Shown: positions 24,742 through 33,681, counted from the first letter of the stretch. The stretch: DNA of 64,000 nt from an uncultured Rhodospirillales bacterium (GCA_903835235.1 CAILMF010000010.1:1-64000), one strand, 5' to 3'. The notes: generated from the letters alone by a model not told the origin. A program made the numbers and translations.

Positions 24742-25548
24742 TCAGCGCGCCGCGGCCACCAGCTGCTCCAGCGCCGCCAGGTCCAGGGCGCCGGGCACCA
24801 GGCGGTCGCCCACGACGAAGGCGGGCGTGCCATCGATGCCGATGTCGCGCGCCAGGGCCAGGTTGGCATCCAGGCGCTGGCGGATATCGGGCAGCTCCAT
24901 GTCGGTGCGGATGCGGGCCCAGTTCAGGCCAAGCTTCTCGGCCTCCCGCTTCAGCACCGGCTCGGTCAGGTCTTCCCGGGTGGAGAGCAGGGCGTCGTGG
25001 TATTCGGCGTATTTGCCCTGGCGCTGCGCCGCCAGCATGGCGCGGCTGGCCAGCTGGCTGTTGGGGCCCAGGATCGGCAGGTCCTTCTGCACCAGCCGCA
25101 CGTCGCGGTTGCGGCGCAGCAGCTCCGCCAGGGCCGGCACCATGCGCTTGCAATAGGGGCAGCGGGCGTCGAAGAACTCGACCACGGTGATGGCGCCCTG
25201 GGGGTTGCCGCGCACCGGGTCGGTCGCGGTGGCGACCAGTGCGGCGCGGTTGCGGGCGATGCCGGCGCGGGCCTGGCCGTCGCGGTCGCGCTGCTCGGCC
25301 ATTTCCATCGCGGCCAGGGCGTCCCGCAGGATGGTCGGGTCCTCCCGCAGCGCGTCGCGCAATATGCCCATGATCTCCTGCCGTTGCGCCGGGGAGAAGC
25401 CGGTGGCGGGCGCCTGGGCGTGGGCGCCGGCGGGCAGCAGCAGCGCGGCCTGGACCAGCACGCCCAGCAGGGCGGCGGCAAGGCGCAGGCCGGGCGGGCG
25501 GCGCCAGACGGGGCGGGCCAGGATGACCTTGGCGAAGGGCGGCGTCAC
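24742..25548 (-). CDS. DsbA-family thiol oxidoreductase with ScsC-like N-domain
   Basis: A 268-residue exported protein. A signal sequence spans about residues 17-45 (AALLGVLVQAALLLPAGAHAQA). Residues 50-85 (FSPAQRQEIMGILRDALRED) resemble the ScsC/DsbA N-terminal helical domain that drives oligomerisation. The thioredoxin fold carries the active site CPYC in FFDARCPYCKRMV and the cis-Pro loop GTPAFVV. It probably oxidises or isomerises disulfides in the periplasm. The start is GTG with an AGGAG site. It is divergent from the GGT-like lipoprotein. Confidence 0.87.
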   Translation of the reverse strand: MTPPFAKVILARPVWRRPPGLRLAAALLGVLVQAALLLPAGAHAQAPATGFSPAQRQEIMGILRDALREDPTILRDALAAMEMAEQRDRDGQARAGIARNRAALVATATDPVRGNPQGAITVVEFFDARCPYCKRMVPALAELLRRNRDVRLVQKDLPILGPNSQLASRAMLAAQRQGKYAEYHDALLSTREDLTEPVLKREAEKLGLNWARIRTDMELPDIRQRLDANLALARDIGIDGTPAFVVGDRLVPGALDLAALEQLVAAAR

Positions 25549-25681
25549 GGGTGGCTCCTGGGCGGGGATGTCGGGCTTTATCCCGCAGGGCCGGCCGCGC
25601 CGCCAGCCTGCTGTTGCCGCTGGTCGCGAAGGCGTCTATTCGCCGCGGGGATGGCGTATTCGGGGGCAGCGGGACCGCAGC

Positions 25682-27175
25682 ATGACATGCATGGCTGAGA
25701 GCAGGATGACCCAGGGGTCCGTTGCCCGCCCCGGCCTGGCGTTCCGGTTGCTGGCCGGCGCGATGGCGCTGGCGCTGCCGGGGTGCAGCACCATCAGCAA
25801 CACGTTCAGCAGCCTGACCGGTGGTGGTGGCGTGCCCGCCGGTGCCTCGGGCCATGTCCGTGGCTTCCTGGGCGGCGTGGCGGCCGAGGACCCGGCGGCG
25901 GCCCTGGTGGCGCGCGAAGTGCTCTCGGCCGGTGGCAGCGCCACCGATGCCGCCGTGGCGGCAGCCTGGGTGATGGCGGTGACGCTGCCCAGCCGGGTCG
26001 GCATCGGCGGCGGCGGCGCCTGTCTGGTATACGATCAACGCAAGAATGCCACCGAGGCGGTGATGTTCCTGCCCGGCGCCCGCAGCAGCGTGCCCGGCGG
26101 CGCAGACCGGCCGGCGGCGGTGCCGATGTTCGCGCGTGGCCTGTTCGCGCTGCACACCCGGATCCCGGTGCGGCCCTTCGAAGAATTGATGGCGCCGGGC
26201 GAGCAGCTGGCCCGGCTGGGCACCACGGTCAGCCGTGGCCTCAGCGTGGACCTGGCCGCCGTGGCGGCGCCGCTGCTGGCGGACCCCGGCGCCCGCGGCG
26301 TCTTTGCCCGGCCGGATGGCCGGGTGAAGGGCGTGGGCGACCCGCTGGTGCAGCCGCTGCTGGCCACCACCATGACCCAGCTGCGGCTTTCCGGCGTGGG
26401 CGACCTGCACCAGGGTCTGCTGGCGCGGCGGCTGGAGGAAGCGTCCCGCCCGGTGGGCGGCAACCTGACGGTGGACGAGTTGCGCGGCCCGCGCACGGTG
26501 CCGACCGTGATGCCGCCGCTGGTGGTGCAGGGCCGCAACCGCGACCAGGTGGCCTTCCTGCCGCTGCCGGCCGATGGTGGCCTGGCCGGCGCCGCGACCT
26601 ACCTGGCGCTGAAGTCCGAACAGTCCCTGGAGGCCGCCGCGGCGCGGGGCCAGGCCGTGGCCGCCACCTGGCGGCGCCAGGGTGGCAATGCCGATACGCT
26701 GCTGACGGCCAATGTGCCGGCCGCCGGCACCGGGCCGCTGCCGGCCTCGGCCGGGTTGGCGGTGTTCGACCGCAACGGCAATGCGGTCAGCTGCGCCTTC
26801 ACCATGAACAACCTGTTCGGCACCGGGCGGATCGCGCCCGGCATGGGCATGCTGCTGGCGCCGGCGCCGGGCGTGGGGGCGGTGCAGCCGCCGCTGCTCT
26901 CGGCCGGCATCGCCTGGAGCCCGAACCTGGCGGCCTTCCACATGGTGGCGGCCGGGTCTGGTCAGCATGCGGCGCCGCTGGCGGTGGCCGGGCCGATGGC
27001 GCGCGTGGTGGAAGGCGGGCTGGCGCCCCAGGCCGCCGTGGAGGCTGGCCGCCTGCCGCCGGCGCGCGGCCAGTACGGCATCTGCATTGCCTATCTGCCG
27101 GGCGCCGAGAGCCGCTGCGTTGCGATCAGCGACCCCGATGGCCATGGCGTGGCGCTGGGCGCCACGGATCAATGA
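25682..27175 (+). CDS. Gamma-glutamyltransferase-like lipoprotein, catalytic Thr missing
   Basis: A 497-residue protein with a lipoprotein signal: hydrophobic run then ALPGC (lipobox) at about residue 35. The body follows the gamma-glutamyltransferase Ntn-hydrolase fold: SAGGSATDAAVAAAW early, then GLAVFDRNGNAVSCAFTMNNLFGTGRI. In GGT enzymes the latter is preceded by TTHFS, whose first residue of the small subunit is the nucleophilic Thr; here the segment reads PASAGLAVFD, with Ala or Ser at that place. Autoprocessing and activity are therefore doubtful. Starts at 25682, 25691 and 25706 are all in frame. Its stop lies 10 bases before the aminotransferase start. Confidence 0.72.
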   Translation: MTCMAESRMTQGSVARPGLAFRLLAGAMALALPGCSTISNTFSSLTGGGGVPAGASGHVRGFLGGVAAEDPAAALVAREVLSAGGSATDAAVAAAWVMAVTLPSRVGIGGGGACLVYDQRKNATEAVMFLPGARSSVPGGADRPAAVPMFARGLFALHTRIPVRPFEELMAPGEQLARLGTTVSRGLSVDLAAVAAPLLADPGARGVFARPDGRVKGVGDPLVQPLLATTMTQLRLSGVGDLHQGLLARRLEEASRPVGGNLTVDELRGPRTVPTVMPPLVVQGRNRDQVAFLPLPADGGLAGAATYLALKSEQSLEAAAARGQAVAATWRRQGGNADTLLTANVPAAGTGPLPASAGLAVFDRNGNAVSCAFTMNNLFGTGRIAPGMGMLLAPAPGVGAVQPPLLSAGIAWSPNLAAFHMVAAGSGQHAAPLAVAGPMARVVEGGLAPQAAVEAGRLPPARGQYGICIAYLPGAESRCVAISDPDGHGVALGATDQ

Positions 27176-27185
27176 AGGTGGGCCA

Positions 27186-28355
27186 GTGACCCTGAAGGTC
27201 GGGCGGGGCGCCTTCGCACCGCCCTTCATCGTCATGGACGTGATCGCCGCGGCGAATGCCAAGGCGGCGGCCCAGGCGGCGGATGCGCCCCGCGTCATCC
27301 GCATGGAGGTTGGCCAGCCCGGCACCGGGGCGCCGGCCGGCGCGGCCGAGGCCGCGATCGCGGCGCTGCGGGCCGGGGCGCCGATGGGCTATACCGAGGC
27401 CTTCGGGTTGCGCAGCCTGCGCGAGCGGATCAGCCGGCACTATGCCGAGCAGTACGGGCTGGCGGTGCCGGCTGCGCGCATCTGCGTGACGGTGGGCGCT
27501 TCCGGCGCCTTCCCGCTGGCCTTCCTGGCGGCCTTCGACGCCGGCGACACGGTAGCGATGGCCAGCCCCTACTACCCGCCCTACGTCAACATCCTGACCG
27601 CGCTGGGCATGCAGCCCCTGCTGCTGGAATGCGATGCCAGCACCCGCTGGCAGCCAACCCTGGCGATGCTGGAACGGCTGGACCCGCGGCCGGCCGGGCT
27701 GATCATCGCCAGCCCCTGCAACCCCGCGGGCACCATGATGGACGCCGCCGAGTTCCAGGCCATTGCCGCCTGGTGCGAGCGGGAAGGGGTGCGGCTGGTC
27801 TCCGACGAGATCTACCACGGGCTCAGCTATGGCCAGCAGCCGGAAGTCTCGGCCGCCGGATGTTCCACCAGCGCCATCGTGGTGAACAGTTTTTCCAAGT
27901 ATTTCTCCATGACCGGCTGGCGGGTGGGCTGGCTGGTGCTGCCGGAGGACCTGGTGCGGCCGGTGGAGTGCCTGACGCAGAACCTGTTCATCTGTGCGCC
28001 GCATGTGGCGCAGGTGGCGGCCGAAGCTGCCTTCGCCTGCCGGGCGGAACTGGACGAGAACCTGGCCCGCTACGGCCGCAACCGCGCCCTGCTGCTGCGG
28101 GAGTTGCCGAAGGCCGGGCTGGACCGGCTCTCCCCGGCCGATGGCGCCTTCTACCTCTGGGCCGATGTCTCCGCCCTGACCAATGACAGCCCGGAATTCT
28201 GCGCCCGCCTGCTGGCGGAAGCGAGCCTGGCGGTGACCCCTGGCGTGGATTTCGACAGCGCGCGGGGCAGTCGCTTCCTGCGGCTGACCTATTGCGGGCC
28301 GGAAGCCGACATGGCCGCGGTGCCCGGGCGGATCGCGGCCTTCCTGGGGCGTTAG
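27186..28355 (+). CDS. Class I/II PLP-dependent aminotransferase
   Basis: A 389-residue fold-type I aminotransferase. Landmarks are GYTEAFGLRSLRERISRHY (substrate arm), SPCNPAGTMMD (cofactor Asn), VSDEIYHGLSY (Asp and Tyr) and the Schiff-base Lys in NSFSKYFSMTGWRVGW, ending with RLTYCG. It could act on aspartate, aromatic or other amino acids; the substrate is not set by sequence alone. The GTG at 27186 has AAGGTG just upstream. The GGT-like gene ends 10 bases before it, so the two form an operon; together they hint at glutamate or glutathione-derived amino acid handling, an inference. Confidence 0.87.
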   Translation: MTLKVGRGAFAPPFIVMDVIAAANAKAAAQAADAPRVIRMEVGQPGTGAPAGAAEAAIAALRAGAPMGYTEAFGLRSLRERISRHYAEQYGLAVPAARICVTVGASGAFPLAFLAAFDAGDTVAMASPYYPPYVNILTALGMQPLLLECDASTRWQPTLAMLERLDPRPAGLIIASPCNPAGTMMDAAEFQAIAAWCEREGVRLVSDEIYHGLSYGQQPEVSAAGCSTSAIVVNSFSKYFSMTGWRVGWLVLPEDLVRPVECLTQNLFICAPHVAQVAAEAAFACRAELDENLARYGRNRALLLRELPKAGLDRLSPADGAFYLWADVSALTNDSPEFCARLLAEASLAVTPGVDFDSARGSRFLRLTYCGPEADMAAVPGRIAAFLGR

Positions 28356-28393
28356 GCTTCGGCCATGATGCCCGCGCAACGGGAGCCGCGCGC

Positions 28394-28795
28394 ATGATCG
28401 AACCCCTCATCATCCTGGCCGCGGGCGTTGCCGCCTGGTTGGCCGGCGCGGTCTGGTACGGGCTGCTGGGCAACAAGTGGGTGGCGGCGCTGGGCACCAC
28501 CAAGGCGGCGCTGGCCCGGCCGCCTGGCCTGCCCAGCGCGGTGCCCTTCATCCTGTCCTTCGTCGCCGATCTGGTGATGGCCTGGGTGCTGGCGCTGGTG
28601 CTGCACGCCACCTTCGCGACCGGCATCGGCAATGCGGTGGCCTGGGCCATGGTGCTGTGGATGGGCTTCGTGCTGGCGACGCTGGCGACCAACTACACCT
28701 ATGCCCGCCGCCAGCCGATGCTGACGCTGATCGACAGCGGGCATTGGCTGTTCGCGATGATCTCCGCCGCCGTGGTGCTGGGCTACTTCGGGTAG
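28394..28795 (+). CDS. DUF1761 family membrane protein
   Basis: A 133-residue protein with four membrane helices. It begins MIEPLIILAAGVAAWLAGAVWYG; the GAVWYGLLGNKWV segment and the final DSGHWLFAMISAAVVLGYFG match DUF1761. Function unknown. The ATG at 28394 lies 38 bases after the aminotransferase stop, so it may be the last gene of that operon. It converges on the ABM gene. Confidence 0.85.
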   Translation: MIEPLIILAAGVAAWLAGAVWYGLLGNKWVAALGTTKAALARPPGLPSAVPFILSFVADLVMAWVLALVLHATFATGIGNAVAWAMVLWMGFVLATLATNYTYARRQPMLTLIDSGHWLFAMISAAVVLGYFG

Positions 28796-28822
28796 CTGCC
28801 GCTCGCCGGGGGCGCCGAAGCT

Positions 28823-29173
28823 TCAGCCCTGGTGCCGTTCCACCGAATCCGCCGGGGCCTGGTCGCGCCGTTCTTCCAGCCCGTAGTCGCGCAGCACGCT
28901 GGCCACGCGCAGCCGATAGCCGGCGAAGACCCCGTGCCGGCCGGCCGACTGCGCCGCGCGGTGCTTTTCCTGGTTGCGCCAATTGGCCACCGCGGCTTCG
29001 TCGGCCCAGAAGCTGAGGCTCAGCAGCTTCGCCGGGTTGGTCAGGCTGCGGAAGCGCTCCACGCTGATGAAGCCGGGCATCGTCTCCAGCACCGGGCGCA
29101 GTGCCGCGGCGTGGTCCAGGTAGTGGTCCATCTGGCCCTCGGCCGGCTCGACCTCGAAGATCACCGCGATCAT
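28823..29173 (-). CDS. Antibiotic biosynthesis monooxygenase (ABM) domain protein
   Basis: A 116-residue ferredoxin-like alpha/beta protein. MIAVIFEVEPAEGQMDHYLDH and LLSLSFWADEAAVANWRNQEKHRAAQ are typical of the ABM family, whose members are cofactor-free monooxygenases or heme-degrading enzymes. The HRAAQ segment is the usual C-terminal landmark; no heme ligand can be assigned with confidence. The ATG at 29173 starts a family-length product; upstream codons overlap a palindromic repeat (29241-29290) and are not credible. Lone gene between convergent and divergent neighbours. Confidence 0.82.
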   Translation of the reverse strand: MIAVIFEVEPAEGQMDHYLDHAAALRPVLETMPGFISVERFRSLTNPAKLLSLSFWADEAAVANWRNQEKHRAAQSAGRHGVFAGYRLRVASVLRDYGLEERRDQAPADSVERHQG

Positions 29174-29240
29174 CTGCGCTTCCCCTTGCAGGCTGTCAGA
29201 GGCGCCTGGACGCGCATGACAGCCCCCAGCCTTTTGGTTG

Positions 29241-29290
29241 AGCGGCTGATTCACGCCGCCGGTGGGTCCTCCGGCGACGATCAGACGCTG
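29241..29290 (-). repeat. Palindrome-A type intergenic repeat, single copy
   Basis: Outer arms AGCGGCTGAT and ATCAGACGCT pair with one mismatch and enclose inner GCCGCCGG / CCGGCG arms around a GTGGGTCCT loop. Read on the minus strand it gives GATCGTCGCCGG then GGCGGCGTGAATCAGCCGC, the common theme of the family. It lies between the ABM gene and the ArsR-type regulator. Confidence 0.65.
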
Positions 29291-29379
29291 ATGCGGCGGG
29301 CAGCTTGCCATGGCGGCGGCGCGCTGTCCTTCGCCGGCGGGCGAAGCCAGGGCCGGGGCGTGGTGGTAGGATTGCCGCC

Positions 29380-30087
29380 ATGCCCAGCGTGAACGCCCTT
29401 GCCGCCACCGCCGCCCTGATGGGCGAACCCGCTCGCGCCGCCATGCTGGAGGCGCTGTTCGCCGGCCAGGCGCTGACCGCGACCGAGTTGGCCAAGGTGG
29501 CCGGCATCGCCGCGCCCACCGCCAGCGCGCATCTGGCGCGGCTGGTGGAGGGCGGGTTGGTCAGCGTGCATGCGCAGGGGCGGCATCGCTACCATTCCCT
29601 GGCCAGCGAGGAAGTGGCGGCGGCGCTGGAATCGCTGGGCAACCTGACCCTGGCCACGGCGCCGGTGCGGCGCTGGCCGCATGACCAGGTACTGCGCGAC
29701 GCCCGCCTGTGCTGGGACCACCTGGCGGGTCGGCTGGGCGTGGCGCTGCATCGGGCACTGACGGAGCAGGGGTGGCTGGTGCCGGCCGCCGGCGGCTGGG
29801 CGACCACCTCGGCGGGCACGGCCGGGCTGGCCGCCCTGGGCGTGGACGTGGCGGCGGCCCGCACCGCCCGGCGCTTCGCCTGCGACTGCATGGACTGGTC
29901 CGAGAGGCGGCCCCACCTGGCCGGCGGGCTGGGGCGGGAGTTCGCCGTCTGCTGCCTGGCGCGGGGCTGGCTGCATCGGGTGGCGCCGGCCGAGGGCGCC
30001 GCCGCCCTGGCCCGCCGCCGCCTGGCGCTGACGCCGGAGGGCGCGCGGCGGCTGCACGCGGCGCTGGGGCTGCGACTGGCGGCATGA
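29380..30087 (+). CDS. ArsR-type HTH transcriptional regulator
   Basis: A 235-residue regulator with an N-terminal winged helix-turn-helix (residues 8-85: GEPARAAMLEALFAGQALTATELAKVAG, recognition region TASAHLARLVEGGLVSVHAQGRHRYH). The C-terminal 150 residues contain a second, wHTH-like part with Cys residues in RFACDCMDWSERRPHLAGGLG and CCLARGW, a layout of larger ArsR proteins; the Cys may sense metal or oxidant, unproven. The ATG at 29380 is the first in-frame Met. Its stop overlaps the MFS start (ATGA), so it probably controls this exporter. Confidence 0.86.
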   Translation: MPSVNALAATAALMGEPARAAMLEALFAGQALTATELAKVAGIAAPTASAHLARLVEGGLVSVHAQGRHRYHSLASEEVAAALESLGNLTLATAPVRRWPHDQVLRDARLCWDHLAGRLGVALHRALTEQGWLVPAAGGWATTSAGTAGLAALGVDVAAARTARRFACDCMDWSERRPHLAGGLGREFAVCCLARGWLHRVAPAEGAAALARRRLALTPEGARRLHAALGLRLAA

Positions 30088-31298
30088 GCACGGCCACGCG
30101 GATGCTGCTGGCGCTGGTGCTGATGACGGCCGCCAGCCAATACCATCGGGCCGCGCTGGGCGTGGTGGGGCCGGAGCTGGCGCGCGACCTGGGGCAGGGC
30201 AATGCATTGTTGGGAGGGGCAAATGCTGCCTTCTTCCTGGCCTTGCTGCTGGTGCAGGTGCCGGTGGGCCTGGCGCTGGACAGCCTGGGGCCGCGCCGCA
30301 CCGTGGCCTGGCTGGTGCCGCTGGCGCTGCTGGGCGCGGTTGGCCAGGCGTTGGCTCCGGATACGGGGTGGTTCCTGGTCGCGCGCTTCCTGCTGGGGCT
30401 GGGCTGCGCCGCCAGCTTCATGAGCAGCGTGGTGCTGTGCAGCCGCTGGTTCGGCGGGGCGGCGCTGACCTCGGCACTGTCAAAGGTGTTTGCGCTGTCG
30501 CAACTGGGCATTCTGCTGGCCGGTGCCCCGTTTGCTGCGGCGGCCGAATGGTTGAGTTGGCGCGGCGCCTATGCGCTGGGCGGGGTGGTGACGCTGGCGC
30601 TGGGCGTGCTGTGGCTGGGCTGGGTGCGGGACGACCCGCCCGACCGCCCGGCGCCGAACCGCCCGGCGGAGGGGTTGGGCGCGGCGCTGCTGGGCCAGTT
30701 GACGGTGTGGCGCACGCCGGGGCTGTTGCCGGTGCTGTGCATGCACCTGGTCGGCTATGCCGGCATGGCTACCGTGCTGGCGGTCTGGGCCGGGCCGTAT
30801 CTGGCGGAGGTGCATGGCCTGGCGCCCGGCCCGCGCGGCGTGGTGCTGCTGTGCATGGGGCTGGCGCTTTCGGCCGGGCTGTTCGCGGTGGGGCCGCTGG
30901 AGCGGCGGCTGAACACGCGGAAATGGCTGGTGGTGCCATTGGCCTCATCCGTGGCGCTGGTGCTGGCGGCGCTGGCGCTGTGGCCGGAGGCACCGCTGTG
31001 GCTGGCGGTGGGGCTGCTGGTGCTGCTGTGCCTGCTGAACGCCTTTCCGGTGGTGGTCGTGGCGCATGGCCGCAGCCTGTTTCCGGACCATCTGGTGGGC
31101 CGCGGCGCCACCACGGTGAACCTGGCGCAGACGCTGGGCAGTGCCGCGCTGCCGGCGCTGACCGGCTGGGTGCTGGGGCTGGTGGCGCCGGTGCAGGCCT
31201 GGCCCGCGGTGTTCGGCACGCTGGCGGCGGCGCTGGCGCTGGGCATTCTGGGCTACCTGTTCAGCCGGGATGCGCCGCCGCGCGTTGCCAAGGCCTGA
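30084..31298 (+). CDS. MFS transporter, 12-helix, coupled to the ArsR regulator
   Basis: A 404-residue inner-membrane transporter with about 12 helices. Early QYHRAALGVVGPELARDLG, motif A-like VGLALDSLGPRRTVAW after helix 2 and FLLGLGCAASFMSSVV in helix 4 are typical of the MFS. The substrate is unknown; nitrate/nitrite or organic anion porters and drug exporters have similar forms. Its ATG overlaps the stop of the regulator gene by four bases, so the two are coupled and expression is likely set by that ArsR protein. The next gene, an SDR, starts 19 bases downstream with its own GAGAGGAGG site. Confidence 0.84.
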   Translation: MSTATRMLLALVLMTAASQYHRAALGVVGPELARDLGQGNALLGGANAAFFLALLLVQVPVGLALDSLGPRRTVAWLVPLALLGAVGQALAPDTGWFLVARFLLGLGCAASFMSSVVLCSRWFGGAALTSALSKVFALSQLGILLAGAPFAAAAEWLSWRGAYALGGVVTLALGVLWLGWVRDDPPDRPAPNRPAEGLGAALLGQLTVWRTPGLLPVLCMHLVGYAGMATVLAVWAGPYLAEVHGLAPGPRGVVLLCMGLALSAGLFAVGPLERRLNTRKWLVVPLASSVALVLAALALWPEAPLWLAVGLLVLLCLLNAFPVVVVAHGRSLFPDHLVGRGATTVNLAQTLGSAALPALTGWVLGLVAPVQAWPAVFGTLAAALALGILGYLFSRDAPPRVAKA

Positions 31299-31316
31299 AC
31301 CCGAGAGGAGGACCGG

Positions 31317-32015
31317 ATGACCCAGCGCGTCGCACTCATCACCGGGGCCGCGCGCGGCATCGGCGCCGCGGTGGCCGCGCGGCTGGCCCGCGACGGCTGG
31401 CGCACCGTGGTGGCGGACCGCGACCCCGCGCCCGAGGCGCCGCATCGGGCGGTGCAGGCGGATGTTGCCGATGAAGCCGCCGTTGCCGCGCTGCTGGCCG
31501 GGGTGCGGGCGCAGGAGGGCAGGCTGGACGGGCTGGTCTGCAATGCCGGCTTCATGATCCGCAAGCCCTTGCGCGACCTGACCCTGGTGGAATGGAACAG
31601 CGTGCTGGCGACCAACCTGACCAGCAGTTTTTTGTTGGTCCGCGCCGCCGAGGCGATGCTGCGGGAAGCGAAGGGGGCCGTTGTCACCATGGCCAGCACG
31701 CGCGCCCATATGAGCGAGGCGGATACCGAGAGCTACAGCGCCAGCAAGGGCGGGCTGCTGGCGCTGACCCATGCGCTGGCGGTGAGTTTGGGGCCGGATG
31801 TCCGGGTCAACGCCGTCTCGCCCGGCTGGATCGCCACCAAGGGGCCTGAGCCGACCGCGGAGGAGCACGCCTTCCACCCCGCCGGGCGGGTCGGCCGGGC
31901 CGAGGATATCGCGGGCCTGGTTGCGTGGTTGCTGGGGCCGGAGGCAGGCTTCGTCACCGGCGCCGAATTCCTCAGCGACGGCGGTGTTTCCGCCAAGATG
32001 ATCTACCCGGAGTAG
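31317..32015 (+). CDS. Short-chain dehydrogenase/reductase
   Basis: A 232-residue NAD(P)-dependent classical SDR. The cofactor motif TGAARGIGAA is at 9-18, the NAG motif in LVCNAGFM about 80, Ser in VVTMASTRAHM (about 125), and YxxxK as YSASK (about 141). The Ser-Tyr-Lys triad is complete. C-terminal FVTGAEFLSDGGVSAKMIYPE is the standard ending. The substrate is unknown. It lies 18 bases after the MFS and 8 before the ureohydrolase gene, so all four plus-strand genes from 29380 may be one transcript. Confidence 0.9.
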   Translation: MTQRVALITGAARGIGAAVAARLARDGWRTVVADRDPAPEAPHRAVQADVADEAAVAALLAGVRAQEGRLDGLVCNAGFMIRKPLRDLTLVEWNSVLATNLTSSFLLVRAAEAMLREAKGAVVTMASTRAHMSEADTESYSASKGGLLALTHALAVSLGPDVRVNAVSPGWIATKGPEPTAEEHAFHPAGRVGRAEDIAGLVAWLLGPEAGFVTGAEFLSDGGVSAKMIYPE

Positions 32016-32023
32016 CCCAGCCG

Positions 32024-32995
32024 ATGAGCGATGCCTTCCAGCCGATCTCGGCCAATGACCGCCCGCGCTTCACCGAGATCGCCAGCTTCATGCGGCTGCC
32101 GCATGTGCCGGAGGGCGACCCGCGCCGGGCCCAGGTGGAGATCGGGCTGATGGGCGTGCCCTTCGACCTCGGCACCACCAACCGGCCGGGGGCGCGGCAT
32201 GGGCCACGCCAGGTGCGGGATGCCTCGGCGCTGATCCGCCGGGCGCATCGGGCGCATGGGATGTATCCCTTCGACCTCGCGCGCTGTGCCGATATGGGTG
32301 ACGCGCTGGTGAATCCGGCGGATTTGCAGGATTCCCTGGCCAGGATCGCGGCCAGCGTCGCCGCGCTGCACGCCGCCGGCACGGTGCCGCTGTGCGTCGG
32401 CGGCGACCACCTGATCACCCTGCCGCTGCTGCGCGCCGCGAAGCGCGACCAGCCGTTGGGGTTGATCCACTTCGACAGCCATTCGGATACCTGGGACACC
32501 TACTTCGGGGGCTGGAAATACACCCACGGCACGCCGTTCCGCCGCGCGATCGAGGAAGGGCTGCTGGACCCGAAGCGCTGCATCCAGATCGGCATCCGCG
32601 GCAGCATGTACGACCTGGCGGATAATTCCTGGGCCGAGCAGCAGGGCATGCGCGTGGTCTACATTGAGGAATACTGGCGCATGGGGCCGGAAGCCGTGGC
32701 GGCCGAGGCGCGGCGCGTGGTGGGCGACGGCCCGACCTATCTCAGCTTCGATATCGACGCGATCGACCCGGCCTTCGCGCCCGGCACCGGCACGCCGGAG
32801 ATTGGCGGCTACAGCCCGGCTGAGGCGCAACGCATGCTGCGGGGCCTGATGGGCGTGGACTTCGTCGCGGCCGACCTGGTGGAGGTCTCGCCGCCCTTCG
32901 ACCAGACCGGCGGCACCGCGATGGTGGCGGCGAACCTGCTGTTCGAGATTCTTTGCTTGTTGGCGGGGCGCGTGGCAGCCAGACGCGCGGGATAG
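32024..32995 (+). CDS. Agmatinase/ureohydrolase family protein
   Basis: A 323-residue manganese enzyme of the arginase/agmatinase family, which splits guanidino compounds to urea. Metal-binding signatures are GGDHLITLP, IHFDSHSDTWD (in place of the common DAHxD) and SFDIDAIDPAFAPGTGTPEIGG. The length fits agmatinase (305-320). Substrate choice between agmatine, guanidinobutyrate and others is not visible. It starts eight bases after the SDR stop. The last residues (RVAARRAG) are followed directly by a 290-base intergenic zone that carries a dispersed repeat. Confidence 0.9.
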   Translation: MSDAFQPISANDRPRFTEIASFMRLPHVPEGDPRRAQVEIGLMGVPFDLGTTNRPGARHGPRQVRDASALIRRAHRAHGMYPFDLARCADMGDALVNPADLQDSLARIAASVAALHAAGTVPLCVGGDHLITLPLLRAAKRDQPLGLIHFDSHSDTWDTYFGGWKYTHGTPFRRAIEEGLLDPKRCIQIGIRGSMYDLADNSWAEQQGMRVVYIEEYWRMGPEAVAAEARRVVGDGPTYLSFDIDAIDPAFAPGTGTPEIGGYSPAEAQRMLRGLMGVDFVAADLVEVSPPFDQTGGTAMVAANLLFEILCLLAGRVAARRAG

Positions 32996-33150
32996 CGGCC
33001 GAACGGCGCGGCGGCAGGCCGGCGACGGGGCCGGCGCTGCGGCGGCCGGCCCGCCAAGCGGCGCAACGCCAACTGCCGAAAGGCGGCAAGCACCCCATCC
33101 AGGCGGATGAGGGGAGCATTGCGCCGGAGCCTGCCAGGTGCAGCTGGAGC

Positions 33151-33235
33151 AATATGCGTTCAGATGGAATCACCTGAACGCATTTCTTGCTCTGGATTCA
33201 ATGACTTCCAGAGCATGAGCTGCGTCCAGGGGGAC
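33151..33235 (+). repeat. Double-hairpin dispersed repeat, copy 2
   Basis: Two adjacent hairpins. The first has 10-bp arms ATGCGTTCAG / CTGAACGCAT (33154-33163, 33174-33183) around ATGGAATCAC. The second has 9-bp arms TGCTCTGGA / TCCAGAGCA (33188-33196, 33207-33215) around TTCAATGACT. GAGCTGCGTCCAGG follows. It lies between two convergent genes (ureohydrolase and RidA-type), so it may also serve as a terminator. Confidence 0.75.
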
Positions 33236-33285
33236 ACGGTGTGCTCCAGCCGCGCGCGGCCGGCGGCAAAGCACCCCGGCCGGAC

Positions 33286-33681
33286 TCAGGCGATGGCGGC
33301 GATTGCGTTGATCTCGATCAGCGCATCCGGCGTGGTGAACTTGCTGACCTCCACCATGGTGGAGGCCGGCGCCGTGCCGGTGAAGTATTCCCGCCGCACC
33401 TTATGGATCTGCGGGAACTGCTCCATGTTGCGGATGTAGACATCCACCCGGCAGATATCGTCCAGCGTGCCGCCGGCGGCCTCCACCGCGGCCTTCAGGT
33501 TCTCGCAGACCTGGCGGGTCTGCGCCTCGATGTCGCCCAGGCCGACCATGTTGCCGCTGGCGTCCTTGGCCAGCATGCCGGAGATGAACAGCAGGCGGCC
33601 CTTGGCCTCGATGATGGTGGCCTGGGCGAAGTGGCCGCTGGGCGGCGGCAGGCTGGGGGAGGTGACGAGCTGTTTCGGCAT
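33286..33681 (-). CDS. RidA (YjgF/YER057c) family protein
   Basis: A 131-residue cytosolic protein. RidA proteins hydrolyse reactive enamine/imine intermediates of amino acid metabolism. LLFISGMLAKDASGNMVG, QTRQVCENLKAAVEAAGG, VDVYIRNMEQF and a C-terminal PDALIEINAIAAIA match the family. The catalytic Arg of the archetype sits in a VRVDAV-type segment; here the region reads CRVDVYIRN. The length is typical (125-130). The ATG at 33681 is flanked upstream by repeat copy 3. Confidence 0.9.
   Translation of the reverse strand: MPKQLVTSPSLPPPSGHFAQATIIEAKGRLLFISGMLAKDASGNMVGLGDIEAQTRQVCENLKAAVEAAGGTLDDICRVDVYIRNMEQFPQIHKVRREYFTGTAPASTMVEVSKFTTPDALIEINAIAAIA

Noticed and set aside
25549-25681. Promoter pair in the DsbA/GGT-like divergent gap
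   Set aside because: No -35/-10 match stood out above chance at 70% GC.
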